Shown here: piece by piece, positions 40,153-50,124 of the stretch
How positions within the stretch are numbered: the stretch's first letter is position 1
Layout: each line of letters begins with the position of its first letter
Assembly: GCF_002078505.1 (NCBI RefSeq)
Contig: NZ_LUAV01000004.1
Location: forward strand, 569,336 to 633,335
DNA length: 64,000 nucleotides
From: Ensifer aridi
GTDB taxonomy: Bacteria; Pseudomonadota; Alphaproteobacteria; Rhizobiales; Rhizobiaceae
Reading direction: 5' to 3'
Program-made: the position numbers and the translations under genes
Notes under the pieces: model-generated
Seen by the model: only the letters and a program-made list of their open reading frames with translations
What the model was told of the DNA's origin: nothing
Databases searched by the model: none

Positions 40153-42819
40153 TCAGCCCTTCTTGGCCTTCGCGGCCGTTTTCGTCTTTGGAGCGGCTTT
40201 CGGCTTGTCGGACTTTGCAGTCCCGACCGACCTCGCCTTGGCGGCTTTCGTCGAAGCCGCCTTTACCTTGCTTCCTTTCGCCTTTGTCGCGCCGCCCTTC
40301 GCTGCGCGCTCGGCGATAAGCGCAAGCGCCTCCTCGACCGTGATGGATTGCGGGTCCTTGCCCTTGGGCAGCGTGGCATTGACCTTGCCCCAATTGACAT
40401 AGGGGCCGAAGCGGCCGTCGCGAACAGTAATCGCGCCGCCCTCGGGATGTTCCCCGAGTTCCTTCAGGGATGCGGCAGCGGTACGCCCGCGTGCGCCGCT
40501 TGCGCCCTTGGACTGCTTGTCCGCTAGCACCGAAATTGCGCGGTTAAGCCCGATCGAGAAGACGTCCTCGACCGAATCGAGATTGGCGTAGGTGCCGTCA
40601 TGCAGCACGAACGGCCCATAGCGCCCGATGCCGGTGGAGATCATCTTGCCTGTTTCCGGGTGCTTGCCGATGTCGCGCGGCAGCGAGAGAAGGGCGACGG
40701 CCTTTTCGTGATCGATCGTCGCCGGTGTCCAGCCCTTCGGCAGGCTGGCACGCTTGGCGTCCTTGCCGTCGCCGCGTTGGACGTAAGGACCGAAGCGGCC
40801 GCTGCGCAAGGTGATTTCCTCGCCGGTGTGCGGATCCTTGCCGAGACTCTGCGGCTCGTTGGATACGGCCGCCTCCGCATCGCCGTTGTTCTCGGACGAA
40901 AGCTGGCGGGTGTAGTTGCACTCCGGATAGTTGGAGCAACCGACGAAGGCGCCGTATTTGCCGAGCTTCAGCGAGAGCTTGCCGGTACCGCAGACCTGGC
41001 AGATACGCGGGTCGCCGCCATCCTCGCGTTTCGGGAAGACGAGTGGGGCCAGTTCTTCGTTCAGCGCATCGAGCACGTTGGTGACGCGCAGTTCCTTCGT
41101 GTCCTCGATCTGGGAGAAGAAGTCCCTCCAGAATTCTCGCAGCACGTCCTTCCAATTGAGCTCGCCGGCGGAAATCTGGTCGAGCTTCTCCTCGAGCGAT
41201 GCGGTGAAACCGTACTCGACATAGCGGGTGAAGAAGCTCTCGAGGAACGCCGTCACCAGCCGACCCTTGGCCTGCGGTACCAGTTTGCGCTTGTCGATCG
41301 CTACATAATCGCGATCGATGAGCGTGCTGACCGTCGCCGCATAGGTCGAGGGCCGGCCGATGCCGAGTTCTTCCATCTTCTTGATGAGCGTCGCTTCCGA
41401 ATAGCGCGGCGGCGGCTCGGTGAAGTGTTGGGTGGCGTTGATCTTCTGCTTCGCGAGATTTTCGCGCGCATTGATCTCCGGCAGGCGGCCGCCGTCCTCG
41501 TCATCCGCCTGCTCGCCGTCTTCCTTCGCGTCGGTGTAGGCGGCGATAAAGCCGTCGAAGCGGATAACCGAACCGGTCGCCCGGAGGCCCGCCTTCTTGC
41601 CGCCGTTGTCGGCCAGGATCTCGGCGGTTGTCCGCTCGATTTCGGCAGACGCCATCTGGCTGGCGATGCCGCGCTTCCAGACGAGGTCGTAGAGCTTCAG
41701 CATGTCGCCGTCGAGGAAGCGGCGGACCTGGTCGGGCGTGCGGTTGAAATCCGTCGGGCGGATCGCTTCGTGCGCTTCCTGGGCGTTCTTCGCCTTGGTG
41801 GAATAGAAGCGTGGCTTTTCCGGCAGGTAGCGTTCGCCGAACTGGCTGCCGATCGCCCGGCGAGCGGCGTCGATCGCTTCCGGCGCCATCTGCACGCCGT
41901 CGGTACGCATATAGGTTATGAGACCGACGGTTTCGCCGCCCACATCGACGCCTTCGTAGAGCTTCTGCGCCACCTGCATCGTGCGTGTGGCCGAGAAGCC
42001 GAGCTTCGAGGACGCGGCCTGCTGCAGCGTCGAGGTGGTGAAAGGCGGGGAGGGATTGCGCTTGACCGGCTTGGCCTCGACGCTTTCGACCACGTAGCTC
42101 GCGCCGTCGAGCAGGGCCCTCAGCCGGTTGGCTTCGTCTGCATTGCCGATCGCTTTCGGCTGCAGCCGTTTGCCGTCGGCCGAAACGAGCCGCGCTTCGA
42201 ACTCGTCGCCGCGCGGCGTCTTCAGGAGCGCCGAGATGTTCCAGTATTCTTCGGAGACGAACCGCTCGATTTCCGCCTCGCGATCGCAGACGAGACGCAG
42301 TGCCACCGATTGCACGCGGCCGGCCGAGCGCGCGCCCGGCAGCTTGCGCCAGAGAACGGGCGACAAGTTGAAGCCGACGAGATAGTCGAGCGCACGGCGG
42401 GCGAGATAGGCGTCCACCAGCGAGGCGTCGATGTCCCGCGGCTCCGCCATAGCGTCGAGCACAGCCTTTTTGGTGATCGCGTTGAAGACGACGCGCTTGA
42501 CCGGCTTGTCGCCGATGACCTTCTTCTTCTTGAGAAGGTCCAGCACGTGCCAGGAGATTGCCTCACCTTCGCGATCCGGGTCAGTCGCGAGGATCAATCC
42601 GTCGGACGACTTCACCGCGTCGGCAATGTCCTTCATCCGTTTTGCTGAGGCGCCGTCGACTTCCCATGACATCTCGAAGTCTTCGTCGGGGCGAACCGAC
42701 CCGTCCTTGGCAGGCAGATCCCGCACGTGGCCGAACGAAGCAAGCACCTTGTAGCCGGGGCCGAGATACTTGTTAATCGTCTTGGCCTTGGAAGGCGATT
42801 CCACCACTACAACATTCAT
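40153..42819 (-). CDS. topA: DNA topoisomerase I
   Basis: This type IA topoisomerase relaxes negative supercoils. It is 888 residues from the ATG at 42819 (MNVVVVESPSKAKTINKYL); an ATG two codons earlier is possible. The Toprim metal site is TDPDREGEAISW and the active-site Tyr lies in GLITYMRTDGV. One four-Cys zinc ribbon (CQVCG, then CSNYPEC) is followed by degenerate C-terminal repeats with RFGPYV motifs and a Lys/Ala-rich tail. rnr follows directly; dprA is 216 bases upstream. Confidence 0.95.
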   Translation of the reverse strand: MNVVVVESPSKAKTINKYLGPGYKVLASFGHVRDLPAKDGSVRPDEDFEMSWEVDGASAKRMKDIADAVKSSDGLILATDPDREGEAISWHVLDLLKKKKVIGDKPVKRVVFNAITKKAVLDAMAEPRDIDASLVDAYLARRALDYLVGFNLSPVLWRKLPGARSAGRVQSVALRLVCDREAEIERFVSEEYWNISALLKTPRGDEFEARLVSADGKRLQPKAIGNADEANRLRALLDGASYVVESVEAKPVKRNPSPPFTTSTLQQAASSKLGFSATRTMQVAQKLYEGVDVGGETVGLITYMRTDGVQMAPEAIDAARRAIGSQFGERYLPEKPRFYSTKAKNAQEAHEAIRPTDFNRTPDQVRRFLDGDMLKLYDLVWKRGIASQMASAEIERTTAEILADNGGKKAGLRATGSVIRFDGFIAAYTDAKEDGEQADDEDGGRLPEINARENLAKQKINATQHFTEPPPRYSEATLIKKMEELGIGRPSTYAATVSTLIDRDYVAIDKRKLVPQAKGRLVTAFLESFFTRYVEYGFTASLEEKLDQISAGELNWKDVLREFWRDFFSQIEDTKELRVTNVLDALNEELAPLVFPKREDGGDPRICQVCGTGKLSLKLGKYGAFVGCSNYPECNYTRQLSSENNGDAEAAVSNEPQSLGKDPHTGEEITLRSGRFGPYVQRGDGKDAKRASLPKGWTPATIDHEKAVALLSLPRDIGKHPETGKMISTGIGRYGPFVLHDGTYANLDSVEDVFSIGLNRAISVLADKQSKGASGARGRTAAASLKELGEHPEGGAITVRDGRFGPYVNWGKVNATLPKGKDPQSITVEEALALIAERAAKGGATKAKGSKVKAASTKAAKARSVGTAKSDKPKAAPKTKTAAKAKKG

Positions 42820-42927
42820 CGTCATACTCTGAGACAATCTGTTCCGGCAAAGCGCAAGTCCTGCGTGCCCATTATCGACGCACGACATGGACAGGGATTC
42901 GGGCGCGGTCAAGGGGTTTCATCGAAA

Positions 42928-42943
42928 ATAGCGATATCGCTAT
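42928..42943. other. 16-base perfect palindrome in the dprA-topA gap
   Basis: ATAGCGATATCGCTAT is self-complementary over 16 bases. It lies in the 216-base gap upstream of topA, about 110 bases before the topA start. It could be an operator or a structural site; no known consensus is matched. Confidence 0.45.
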
Positions 42944-43035
42944 CGAGCGCAACCACACGGCAACATTCGAGTTGCCTCAACCGTTGGTCGTTTCTCGGGC
43001 GGTTTGCGAGGGATCGACGATGCCCGCAACAAACC

Positions 43036-44199
43036 TCAATCCACCGGGACGAGGGATACGAGATTGGCCCCGTGGCGGCAGAGCTGACCGGCGAGGTCCA
43101 GCTCGACCAGTACGAGATGGACGGCTGACGCGGAGAGCCCGGTGTGGCGGATGACATCGTCTATGTCGACCGGCGTGGGCCCGAGCGCTTCGACGATCAA
43201 CGAGCGATCGCTGTCGTCCGGGGCCCTTGGCGTCGGCTGCGTAGTCTCGACCGCCGGCTCCTTGACGTCCAAATTGCTGCTCGAACGCGTGAAGAGGTCA
43301 TCCCGGCTGAGAGGCGCCAATGCCTCGACGACATCGGCCGGAGAGGTCGTGACGATCGCGCCCTGTTTCAAGAGGTTGTTCGTGCCATGGCAGCGCGGGT
43401 CGAGCGGCGAGCCGGGAACGGCGAAAACCAACCGGCCGAAATCGGCGGCGTAGCGGGACGTGATCAGCGACCCCGAGCGGTTGGCCGCCTCGACGACGGC
43501 AACGCCCAGGCTGACCCCGGCGATAAGCCGGTTTCGCCGAGGAAAATCGCGTGCACGTGGCTCCCAGCCGAACGGCATCTCGCTGATGGCCAATCCTTCG
43601 CCGGAGACGATCTCCTGCAACAATCCGACATTCTCCGGCGGATAGGGCCTGTCGAGGCCGCCCGCCAGCGCCGCGATCGTGCCGGTGTGCAGGCTCGCCC
43701 GATGGGCCGCGGTGTCGATGCCGCGAGCAAGGCCGGAGGTGATGACATAGCCAGCAGCACCCGCGTCGCGGGCGATCATGGCGGCGAATTTAGCGCCGCT
43801 CACCGAGGCGTTTCTGGAGCCGACGACGCCAAGCGAGAGACGGGCGGCGACCTTGAGGTTGCCCTTCATGGCGAGAAGCGGAGGAGCGCCGTCGATTTCC
43901 CTCAGCGCCGGCGGATAGTCGGGCTCGCCGATGCCGACGAAGACGGCCCCGAACCGGTGCGCCATTTCGAGCTCGCGCTCGGCATCGTCTGCCGTCGCGA
44001 TGCGAACCGAGCGGTCCGATCCGCCGCGCCGGGAAAGCTCCGGCAGGGCATCGAGCGCGGCTTCCGCCGTGCCGAAGTGATTGATGAGATCCCGGAATGT
44101 GGCGGGCCCGACATTGTCGCTGCGGATCAGCCGCAGCCAGGCGATTTTCTGCCGTTCCGTCAGCGCAATCCCGCTTCGTCGCACGCTGCCGCTCAGCAT
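43036..44199 (-). CDS. dprA: DNA processing protein DprA
   Basis: DprA binds incoming single-stranded DNA and loads RecA in transformation; it is also widespread in bacteria not known to be naturally competent. The 387-residue protein has an N-terminal SAM-like region, a Rossmann-like DprA core ([47 protein letters not shown]) and a C-terminal winged helix ([20 protein letters not shown]). Its ATG shares one base with the plsY stop codon. Confidence 0.94.
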   Translation of the reverse strand: MLSGSVRRSGIALTERQKIAWLRLIRSDNVGPATFRDLINHFGTAEAALDALPELSRRGGSDRSVRIATADDAERELEMAHRFGAVFVGIGEPDYPPALREIDGAPPLLAMKGNLKVAARLSLGVVGSRNASVSGAKFAAMIARDAGAAGYVITSGLARGIDTAAHRASLHTGTIAALAGGLDRPYPPENVGLLQEIVSGEGLAISEMPFGWEPRARDFPRRNRLIAGVSLGVAVVEAANRSGSLITSRYAADFGRLVFAVPGSPLDPRCHGTNNLLKQGAIVTTSPADVVEALAPLSRDDLFTRSSSNLDVKEPAVETTQPTPRAPDDSDRSLIVEALGPTPVDIDDVIRHTGLSASAVHLVLVELDLAGQLCRHGANLVSLVPVD

Positions 44200-44804
44200 T
44201 AACCCTTTTCTCCGATCCGGCTTTCAGTGCCGTTCAAGAGCCGTTGGATATTGGCGCGGTGCTTGATCCAGGTGATGACCGTCATGATGGCAAAGGCTAT
44301 GGCCACTTTTCCGTATCCCGCCGCATAAAGCGCAATCGGGACGACAGCGGTCGCAACAAGAGCCGACAGCGAGGAGTAGCGCGTGATTCGCGCCAAGGCG
44401 AGCCAGATCGCGGCGAAGACCAGTACCATGACGGGCGCGAGCCCGAGCAACACGCCGATATAGGTCGCGACGCCTTTTCCGCCTTTGAAGGAAAGCCAGA
44501 CCGGATAGAGATGCCCGAGAAAGGCCGCAAGCCCTGCGGCGATGCCGGCTTCAACACCCCAGCGGGAGGCGATGGCGGCTGCCGCCGTGCCCTTGAGCGC
44601 GTCGAGCAGCAGTGTGGCGGCGGCGAGCTTCTTGTTGCCCGTTCTGAGCACGTTCGTCGCGCCGATATTGCCCGAGCCGATCTTGCGGACATCGCCGAGC
44701 CCCGCCATGCGTGTAAGGATGAGACCGAATGGGATCGAGCCCAGGAGATAGCCGAACGCAAGGCTCAGAAGTGTTGTCGGCAGCCCCGCCTGCCAGGAAA
44801 ACAT
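44199..44804 (-). CDS. plsY: Glycerol-3-phosphate acyltransferase PlsY
   Basis: This integral membrane enzyme transfers acyl from acyl-phosphate to glycerol-3-phosphate, the first step of phospholipid synthesis. The 201-residue protein has about five to six helices. The three cytoplasmic motifs are present: GSIPFGLIL with [14 protein letters not shown] (motif 1), FKGGKGVAT (motif 2) and a polar motif near the C-terminus ([16 protein letters not shown]). The ATG at 44804 starts [10 protein letters not shown]; a TTG nine codons upstream is possible. Confidence 0.93.
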   Translation of the reverse strand: MFSWQAGLPTTLLSLAFGYLLGSIPFGLILTRMAGLGDVRKIGSGNIGATNVLRTGNKKLAAATLLLDALKGTAAAAIASRWGVEAGIAAGLAAFLGHLYPVWLSFKGGKGVATYIGVLLGLAPVMVLVFAAIWLALARITRYSSLSALVATAVVPIALYAAGYGKVAIAFAIMTVITWIKHRANIQRLLNGTESRIGEKG

Positions 44805-44842
44805 GTCCACCGGTTCTTCCCCCCCGCCCAAACGCTTTCCGC

Positions 44843-46135
44843 TTACAGTGAGTGCACGAGCTTGCCCGCAACATAGGTCTGCACGACCCGACCGGTAAAG
44901 CGCGCATTTTCGAAGGGTGTGTTCTTTGAGCGCGAAACCAACGCCTTCTCGTAGAGAACCCAGGGTTCGTCGAGGTCGAGGATGGTGATGTCCGCTTTCG
45001 CGCCGGGTTTCAGGGTTCCCGCGTCCAGACCGAATATGGAGGCGGGCCGTGTCGACAGCGCATCGATCAGCCGCATCAGCGGGACCTCGCCGCTGTGGTA
45101 GAGCCGAAGGGCGGCCGCCGCGAGGGTTTCGAGGCCGATTGCACCGTCCGCCGCGTCGGCAAAGGGGAGGCGCTTGGTATCGGCACCCTGCGGATCATGC
45201 GAGGAAACGATGATGTCGATCGTGCCCTCGGCAAGCGCCCGGACCATCGCGACTCGGTCGTCTTCACCGCGCAAGGGAGGCGAGAGCTTGAAGAAGGTCC
45301 TGTACTCGCCGATGTCGTTTTCGTTCAGCGTCAGGTGATTGATCGAAATGCCGCAGGTGACGTTCGCGCCGCGCTCCCGTGCTGAGCGCACGGCCTCGGC
45401 CGATTCGGGGACGGAGATTTCGGCCGCATGATAGGCGGCCCGAGTCAGTGCAGCGATGCGAAGGTCGCGCTCGAGCGGGATGATCTCCGCCTCGCGGGGA
45501 ATCCCGGGCAGGCCGAGCCAGCTTGCGAGCAGCCCTTCATTCATGACGCCATTGCCGCCGAGATATTTGTCGCGTGTTTCAAGCGCGACAACCGCGCCGA
45601 AATCGCGCGCGTAAGTCATCGCGCGACGAAGGACCAAGGTGTCGTGGACCGGCTGCCGGCCATTGGTGAAGCAGACGGCGCCTGCATGGCGAAGCAAGCC
45701 GAGCTCGGTCATCTCTTCGCCGAGCAAGCCCTTGGTGAGCGCCGCCGCCGGAAGGACGTTGACGAGCGCTTTGTCGCGCGCGGTCTTCTGCACGAATTCC
45801 ACGAGGGCGATTTCATCGATCACCGGATCGGTGTCGGGCATGGCGATGAAGGAGGTGACGCCGCCGGTCGCCGCAGCGCGGGCGGCCGACTCGATCGTCT
45901 CACGATATTCGGTGCCCGGCTCGCCGACGAAGACGCGCGCATCGACGAGGCCAGGGACGGCGACGAGCCCCGCGCAGTCCTTGACAAAGGCACCCGATGG
46001 CGCCCCCTGGTTCTGGGCGTCCTCCCCGGCCGCAACGATCCGGCCGTCGCTGCCGACGATGATCGTGCCGGTTTCGTCGAGATTTCGCGAAGGATCGACG
46101 ATGCGCAGGTTTTGCAGAACGAGAGGTCTGGTCAT
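44843..46135 (-). CDS. pyrC: Dihydroorotase homologue, probably non-catalytic (PyrC'/PyrX type)
   Basis: A 430-residue amidohydrolase-fold protein usually annotated dihydroorotase. The metal-binding site is not conserved: the normal DxHxHxREPG is [10 protein letters not shown] here (Asp65-Gly74), so both zinc His are Arg67 and Phe69. The usual TDHAPH segment with the catalytic Asp reads SSHDPQ. This pattern matches inactive PyrC' subunits that associate with aspartate transcarbamoylase in other bacteria. The ATGA overlap with pyrB supports stoichiometric production. A catalytic dihydroorotase should be encoded elsewhere. Confidence 0.88.
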   Translation of the reverse strand: MTRPLVLQNLRIVDPSRNLDETGTIIVGSDGRIVAAGEDAQNQGAPSGAFVKDCAGLVAVPGLVDARVFVGEPGTEYRETIESAARAAATGGVTSFIAMPDTDPVIDEIALVEFVQKTARDKALVNVLPAAALTKGLLGEEMTELGLLRHAGAVCFTNGRQPVHDTLVLRRAMTYARDFGAVVALETRDKYLGGNGVMNEGLLASWLGLPGIPREAEIIPLERDLRIAALTRAAYHAAEISVPESAEAVRSARERGANVTCGISINHLTLNENDIGEYRTFFKLSPPLRGEDDRVAMVRALAEGTIDIIVSSHDPQGADTKRLPFADAADGAIGLETLAAAALRLYHSGEVPLMRLIDALSTRPASIFGLDAGTLKPGAKADITILDLDEPWVLYEKALVSRSKNTPFENARFTGRVVQTYVAGKLVHSL

Positions 46136-47073
46136 AGGCGCGGGCCCTGGTTCTGCGAGAGAAGAAGCGTCTCCATCACGGCCATGCGCACGGCAACTCC
46201 CATCTCCACTTGCTGTTCGATCACGCTCTGCGGTCCGTCGGCGATTTCGGAGGCGATCTCGACGCCGCGATTCATCGGGCCCGGGTGCATGACGAGCGCA
46301 TCGTCCTTGGCGAACTTCAGCTTTTCGGCGTCCAGGCCGTAGTAGTGGAAGTATTCGCGCACCGACGGCACGAAGGAGCCGGCCATGCGCTCGCGCTGCA
46401 ATCTCAACATCATCACCACATCCGCGTCTTTCAGGCCCTCGGCCATCGAGTGGTAGACCTCGACGCCCATCTGCTCGATGCCGGCCGGAAGCAGCGTCGT
46501 CGGCGCAACGACACGGACGCGCGCGCCCATCTGATTGAGGAGCAGGATGTTGGAGCGTGCGACGCGCGAATGCAGGACGTCGCCACAGATCGCCACGATG
46601 ATCCGCGAGAGCTTTCCCTTGGCCCGGCGGATCGTCAGCGCGTCGAGCAGCGCCTGCGTCGGATGCTCGTGCTGGCCGTCGCCGGCGTTGACAACCGAGC
46701 AGGAGACTTTCTGCGCGAGCAGTGCGGCGGCGCCCGCAGAGGAGTGGCGTACGACGAGCACGTCCGGACGCATGGCGTTCAAGGTCATCGCCGTGTCGAT
46801 CAGCGTCTCGCCCTTCTTCACCGAGGAGTTGCCGACGGACATGTTCATGACGTCGGCACCGAGACGCTTGCCCGCCAGTTCGAAGGAAGACTGTGTCCGG
46901 GTCGAGGCTTCGAAGAAGAGATTGATCTGAGTCAGGCCGCGGAGCGAAGAGGTTTTCTTCTCCCTCTGGCGGGAGATCTTGACGGCCTCGTCGGCGCGAT
47001 CGAGCAGGAGCGTGATATCCTGTTCCGTCAGCCCCTTGATGCCGAGCAGGTGGCGATGCGGGAAAGTGATCAT
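46132..47073 (-). CDS. pyrB: Aspartate carbamoyltransferase catalytic subunit
   Basis: PyrB catalyses the condensation of carbamoyl phosphate and aspartate in pyrimidine synthesis. The 313-residue protein starts [15 protein letters not shown] after AAGGGCGG. The carbamoyl-phosphate loop is STRTQSSFE (Gln in place of the usual Arg), with [12 protein letters not shown] and [11 protein letters not shown] conserved. There is no pyrI. It overlaps the PyrC-like gene by four bases, so it probably forms the PyrB-PyrC' complex type. Confidence 0.95.
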   Translation of the reverse strand: MITFPHRHLLGIKGLTEQDITLLLDRADEAVKISRQREKKTSSLRGLTQINLFFEASTRTQSSFELAGKRLGADVMNMSVGNSSVKKGETLIDTAMTLNAMRPDVLVVRHSSAGAAALLAQKVSCSVVNAGDGQHEHPTQALLDALTIRRAKGKLSRIIVAICGDVLHSRVARSNILLLNQMGARVRVVAPTTLLPAGIEQMGVEVYHSMAEGLKDADVVMMLRLQRERMAGSFVPSVREYFHYYGLDAEKLKFAKDDALVMHPGPMNRGVEIASEIADGPQSVIEQQVEMGVAVRMAVMETLLLSQNQGPRL

Positions 47074-47230
47074 GAGCCGCCCTTGCACTCTGGAATTTGG
47101 CCCGCTCTATAGAACGTGGCCAGGGGCGCGGCAAGTGGCGCGGTCGGCCGCGTGCCGCCCTTCCGAAGAAAACTTGTGCGGCACCCGGGTGCCTGTTTCG
47201 CCCCTGCGAAACTTGCGCTAGAACCGGCCT

Positions 47231-48883
47231 ATGAATCAGATGAACCGGACCGAACAGAAACTTGCCGAACTGAACCAGCCCAAGCCCTGGTCCGGTATCA
47301 ACGCCTATCGTTCCGATCCCCTGGTGGTTGACATCACCTCGGCTATGCCGAAGACGCTGCGCGATGAATTCGACGCGCTCGGCCGTTACGCAACGTCGCC
47401 GGAGGCGCAGGAACTGGCGCGCATGGCAAACGAGGGCGCGCCGAAACTGAAGACGCACGGCCCGCGCGGCGAACGTCTCGACGTGGTCGAGTTCCACCCG
47501 GCCTGGCATGCGCTGATGCGCCGGTCGATGACGACGGGGTTGCATTCTTCCGCCTGGGAGAATCTGCCGGACGAGCGCGGCCGTTCGCACAAGGTGAGGG
47601 CGATCCGCTTCTATTTGACCGCACAGCTTGAATGCGGGCATCTCTGCCCGTTGACGATGACCAGCGCTTCGGTCGCCGCGATCACGGCCTCGCCCGCCGT
47701 CCAGAAGGAATGGGCGCCGAAGATCCTGTCGCGCAAGTACGATTCGTCGAACCGACCGTGGATGCAGAAGTCCGCGGTCACGATCGGCATGGGCATGACG
47801 GAGAAGCAGGGTGGCACCGATGTGCGTGCCAACACCTCGACCGCCGAGCGCGTGGGCGAGGGCATCTATCGCCTCAACGGGCACAAATGGTTCATGTCAG
47901 CCCCGATGAGCGATGCCTTCGTCATGCTGGCGCAAACCCGGGAAGGACTCGGCTGTTTCCTGGTGCCGCGGCTGCTCGAGGACGGCGGCGCCAATGGCCT
48001 GCGCTTCCAGCGCTTGAAAGACAAGCTCGGCAACCGTTCGAACGCGTCATCGGAGGTTGAGTTCTCGGACACCTTCGGTTTCCTGCTCGGAGCGCCGGAT
48101 GCCGGTATCCGCACGATCCTCGACATGGTGACATTGACACGGCTCGACTGTGCGCTGGCCTCTGCCGGCATGATGCGTGCCTCGCTCGCCGAAGCCGTGC
48201 ACCATACCCGCGGCCGCAAGGTCTTCGGCAAGACGCTTGTCAGCCAGCCGATGATGACGCGGGTTCTTGCCGACATGGCGTTGGATGTCGCCGCCGCGAG
48301 CGCGCTCTCATTCCGCCTCTCCGAGGCCTTCGATAATGCCCATAGCAGCGCCGCCGATGCCGCCTACGCGCGGATCATGACGCCGGTTGCGAAATATTGG
48401 TGCTGCAAGATCGCCCCCGCGCTCATCTACGAGGCGATGGAGTGCCTTGGCGGCAACGGCTATGTGGAAGAGCGGGCGCTCGCCCGTCATTACCGCGAAG
48501 CGCCGGTTAATGCGATCTGGGAAGGCTCCGGCAATGTGATGGCCTTGGATGTGTTGCGGGTGCTTGGGCGGCGCAAGGAATTGTTCGAACAGCTCTTCGC
48601 CACCATCGGCCGCGACCTCGGCCCCGCCGGAGCCAAGACGATTGACGTTCTGCGTGCCGCCATGTCGCTCTGCGAGCGCGACGAGGGGGCCGCTCGCATG
48701 CTCGTCGAACAGCTCGCGCTCGCCGCGGCGGCGGCGGAGCTTTACCGGCTCGGTGCAGGGCGTATCGCCGACGCGTTCCTCGAATCGCGACTTGCCGCCG
48801 GCTGGCGCTCCACCTATGGCATGCTCGATTCGCGCTTCGATTCGGCCTACATCCTCGATCTGCTCTACCCGGCAGCCACGTAA
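47231..48883 (+). CDS. aidB: AidB-type acyl-CoA dehydrogenase
   Basis: A flavoprotein of the acyl-CoA dehydrogenase superfamily, related to E. coli AidB of the adaptive response to alkylation. The 550-residue length fits AidB (about 540) rather than ordinary acyl-CoA dehydrogenases (about 380). Seen in sequence are TIGMGMTEKQGGTDVRANTS for FAD contacts, a GHKWFMSAPMSDAF strand, and YEAMECLGGNGYVEE near the C-terminus. The ATG at 47231 is followed by another in frame at 47240. Its end overlaps the convergent AEC gene by 19 bases. No Ada box is evident upstream. Confidence 0.9.
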   Translation: MNQMNRTEQKLAELNQPKPWSGINAYRSDPLVVDITSAMPKTLRDEFDALGRYATSPEAQELARMANEGAPKLKTHGPRGERLDVVEFHPAWHALMRRSMTTGLHSSAWENLPDERGRSHKVRAIRFYLTAQLECGHLCPLTMTSASVAAITASPAVQKEWAPKILSRKYDSSNRPWMQKSAVTIGMGMTEKQGGTDVRANTSTAERVGEGIYRLNGHKWFMSAPMSDAFVMLAQTREGLGCFLVPRLLEDGGANGLRFQRLKDKLGNRSNASSEVEFSDTFGFLLGAPDAGIRTILDMVTLTRLDCALASAGMMRASLAEAVHHTRGRKVFGKTLVSQPMMTRVLADMALDVAAASALSFRLSEAFDNAHSSAADAAYARIMTPVAKYWCCKIAPALIYEAMECLGGNGYVEERALARHYREAPVNAIWEGSGNVMALDVLRVLGRRKELFEQLFATIGRDLGPAGAKTIDVLRAAMSLCERDEGAARMLVEQLALAAAAAELYRLGAGRIADAFLESRLAAGWRSTYGMLDSRFDSAYILDLLYPAAT

Positions 48884-49800
48884 CCGGTAACGAAGAGCAC
48901 GAGCGGTATCGTGAAGAACGAGACCCCCGTCTGGATCGTTGCGACGGAAGCGTAAAGTTCCGCATCGCCTCCCATCTGCTTGGCCAGCAGATAGCCGTTC
49001 ATGGCCGTAGGTACAGCCGCGCCGACCGCGATGACGAGCAGGGCATCTCCCCGGATGCCGAGGAGCGCACTGCCGCCTACCATGAACATCGGCATGACGA
49101 GCAGCTTGAGCGCGACCGCGAGAAGCGCGGGCATGCTCGGCTTCAGCGCGTCAGCGATCTTGAGGCCGGCGCCGACCATGATCAGCCCCAGGCTGAGCGA
49201 GGCGGTCGCCAACATGTCGATCGCCGTCATCACCGGCGCATAAAGCTGGAGGCCGGTCAGGTTGAACAGTATTCCAACCGCCGACGAGATGATCAGGGGA
49301 TTGGTGGCGATCTTCAGAAAAAAGAAACCGACGCCGCGGCTGCCGCCACCGAACCAGACCAGAACGGCGACATTGTAAAAATTGATCGGGATGATGATCA
49401 GCGTCATCACCAGCGCCGTCAGGCTGAGGCCGATCGCCCCATAGAGCTTTTGTGCGACTGCGAGCGCTATGAAGGCGTTCCACCGCGTTGCAGTCTGGAA
49501 GATCGACGTGAAGGTAGCACCGGAAACGCCGCTGCCACGCAGCAGGGGCCAGCTCGAAAGCAGTGCGGCCGACATCAGCGTCACGCTGCCGATCGTCGCA
49601 ATCGCCGTCGCGTCGGCTTTCATGCCGGTGAAATCCGCCTTCGCCAAAGTCGAGAAGAGAAGCGCGGGAAAGAGGAGGTAATAGCCGAATTGTTCGAGGC
49701 CGATCCAAAGCCCCTGGTCCACGAGTGTCGTCCGTCGAAGCGCAACACCGAGAATCACGAGTAGGAAGACAGGCAGGATGCTTTCGAAAACGACGGTCAT
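48865..49800 (-). CDS. AEC family transporter (auxin efflux carrier type)
   Basis: A 311-residue inner-membrane protein with about ten helices arranged as two five-helix halves. It starts MTVVFESILPVFLLVILG. The half-helix crossover regions include TATRWNAFIALAVAQ and GAAVPTAMNGYLLAKQMGG, typical of the AEC/bile-acid transporter fold. The substrate is unknown; carboxylate export is common in the family. A longer in-frame start would add 48 non-membrane residues and is rejected. Confidence 0.88.
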   Translation of the reverse strand: MTVVFESILPVFLLVILGVALRRTTLVDQGLWIGLEQFGYYLLFPALLFSTLAKADFTGMKADATAIATIGSVTLMSAALLSSWPLLRGSGVSGATFTSIFQTATRWNAFIALAVAQKLYGAIGLSLTALVMTLIIIPINFYNVAVLVWFGGGSRGVGFFFLKIATNPLIISSAVGILFNLTGLQLYAPVMTAIDMLATASLSLGLIMVGAGLKIADALKPSMPALLAVALKLLVMPMFMVGGSALLGIRGDALLVIAVGAAVPTAMNGYLLAKQMGGDAELYASVATIQTGVSFFTIPLVLFVTGYVAAG

Positions 49801-49968
49801 GGCGGACCCAGGCAGACGGAGGTTCCACGCATAGAGCGATGGACCGCGGGCGGCAAGCCGATTCCCGACTGTGAATGTTAACCTTAACAAATGGTTTACG
49901 TTGCGCCGGCCCCCTGGAGGTGGAGATACTGGCCGTGCAATCAATGAAATCCGGAACGGAGCGGTTCG

Positions 49969-50124
49969 GTGAAAGCTGGCTTGCTGATCATCATGATGAT
50001 GTTTTTCGCCGGACTGGCGCTCGACATAGCGACGCTGGCGGTCGCGCTGACCGCTTTCGCTCTGCTCGACCGGGCAATCTATCCGTTCGTCCGGGGACAG
50101 CGTGCGGAGAGGGGAGCTCTATGA
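49969..50124 (+). CDS. 51-residue small membrane protein
   Basis: A GTG opens 51 codons: MKAGLLIIMMMFFAGLALDI, a long hydrophobic helix (about 4-33), then a short basic C-terminus ([12 protein letters not shown]). Its TGA overlaps the ATG of the next membrane protein gene by four bases (ATGA), the usual mark of a translated, coupled ORF. A GGAGCGG lies a few bases upstream of the GTG. Function unknown. Confidence 0.6.
   Translation: MKAGLLIIMMMFFAGLALDIATLAVALTAFALLDRAIYPFVRGQRAERGAL

Noticed and set aside
40151..40393. N-terminal extension of RNase R into topA
   Set aside because: The extra 80 residues are the shifted Lys/Ala-rich tail of TopA with no RNase R similarity. The TTG at 40150 has a suitable ribosome binding site.
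47231..47300. Several GAAC tetramers at the beginning of aidB
   Set aside because: Their spacing is not 7 bases and they are inside coding sequence, so they are not a LexA operator.
46136..47884. A long N-terminal extension making a 1013-residue PyrC fusion
   Set aside because: The extension is the wrong frame of pyrB and part of aidB. The true start at 46135 overlaps the pyrB stop.
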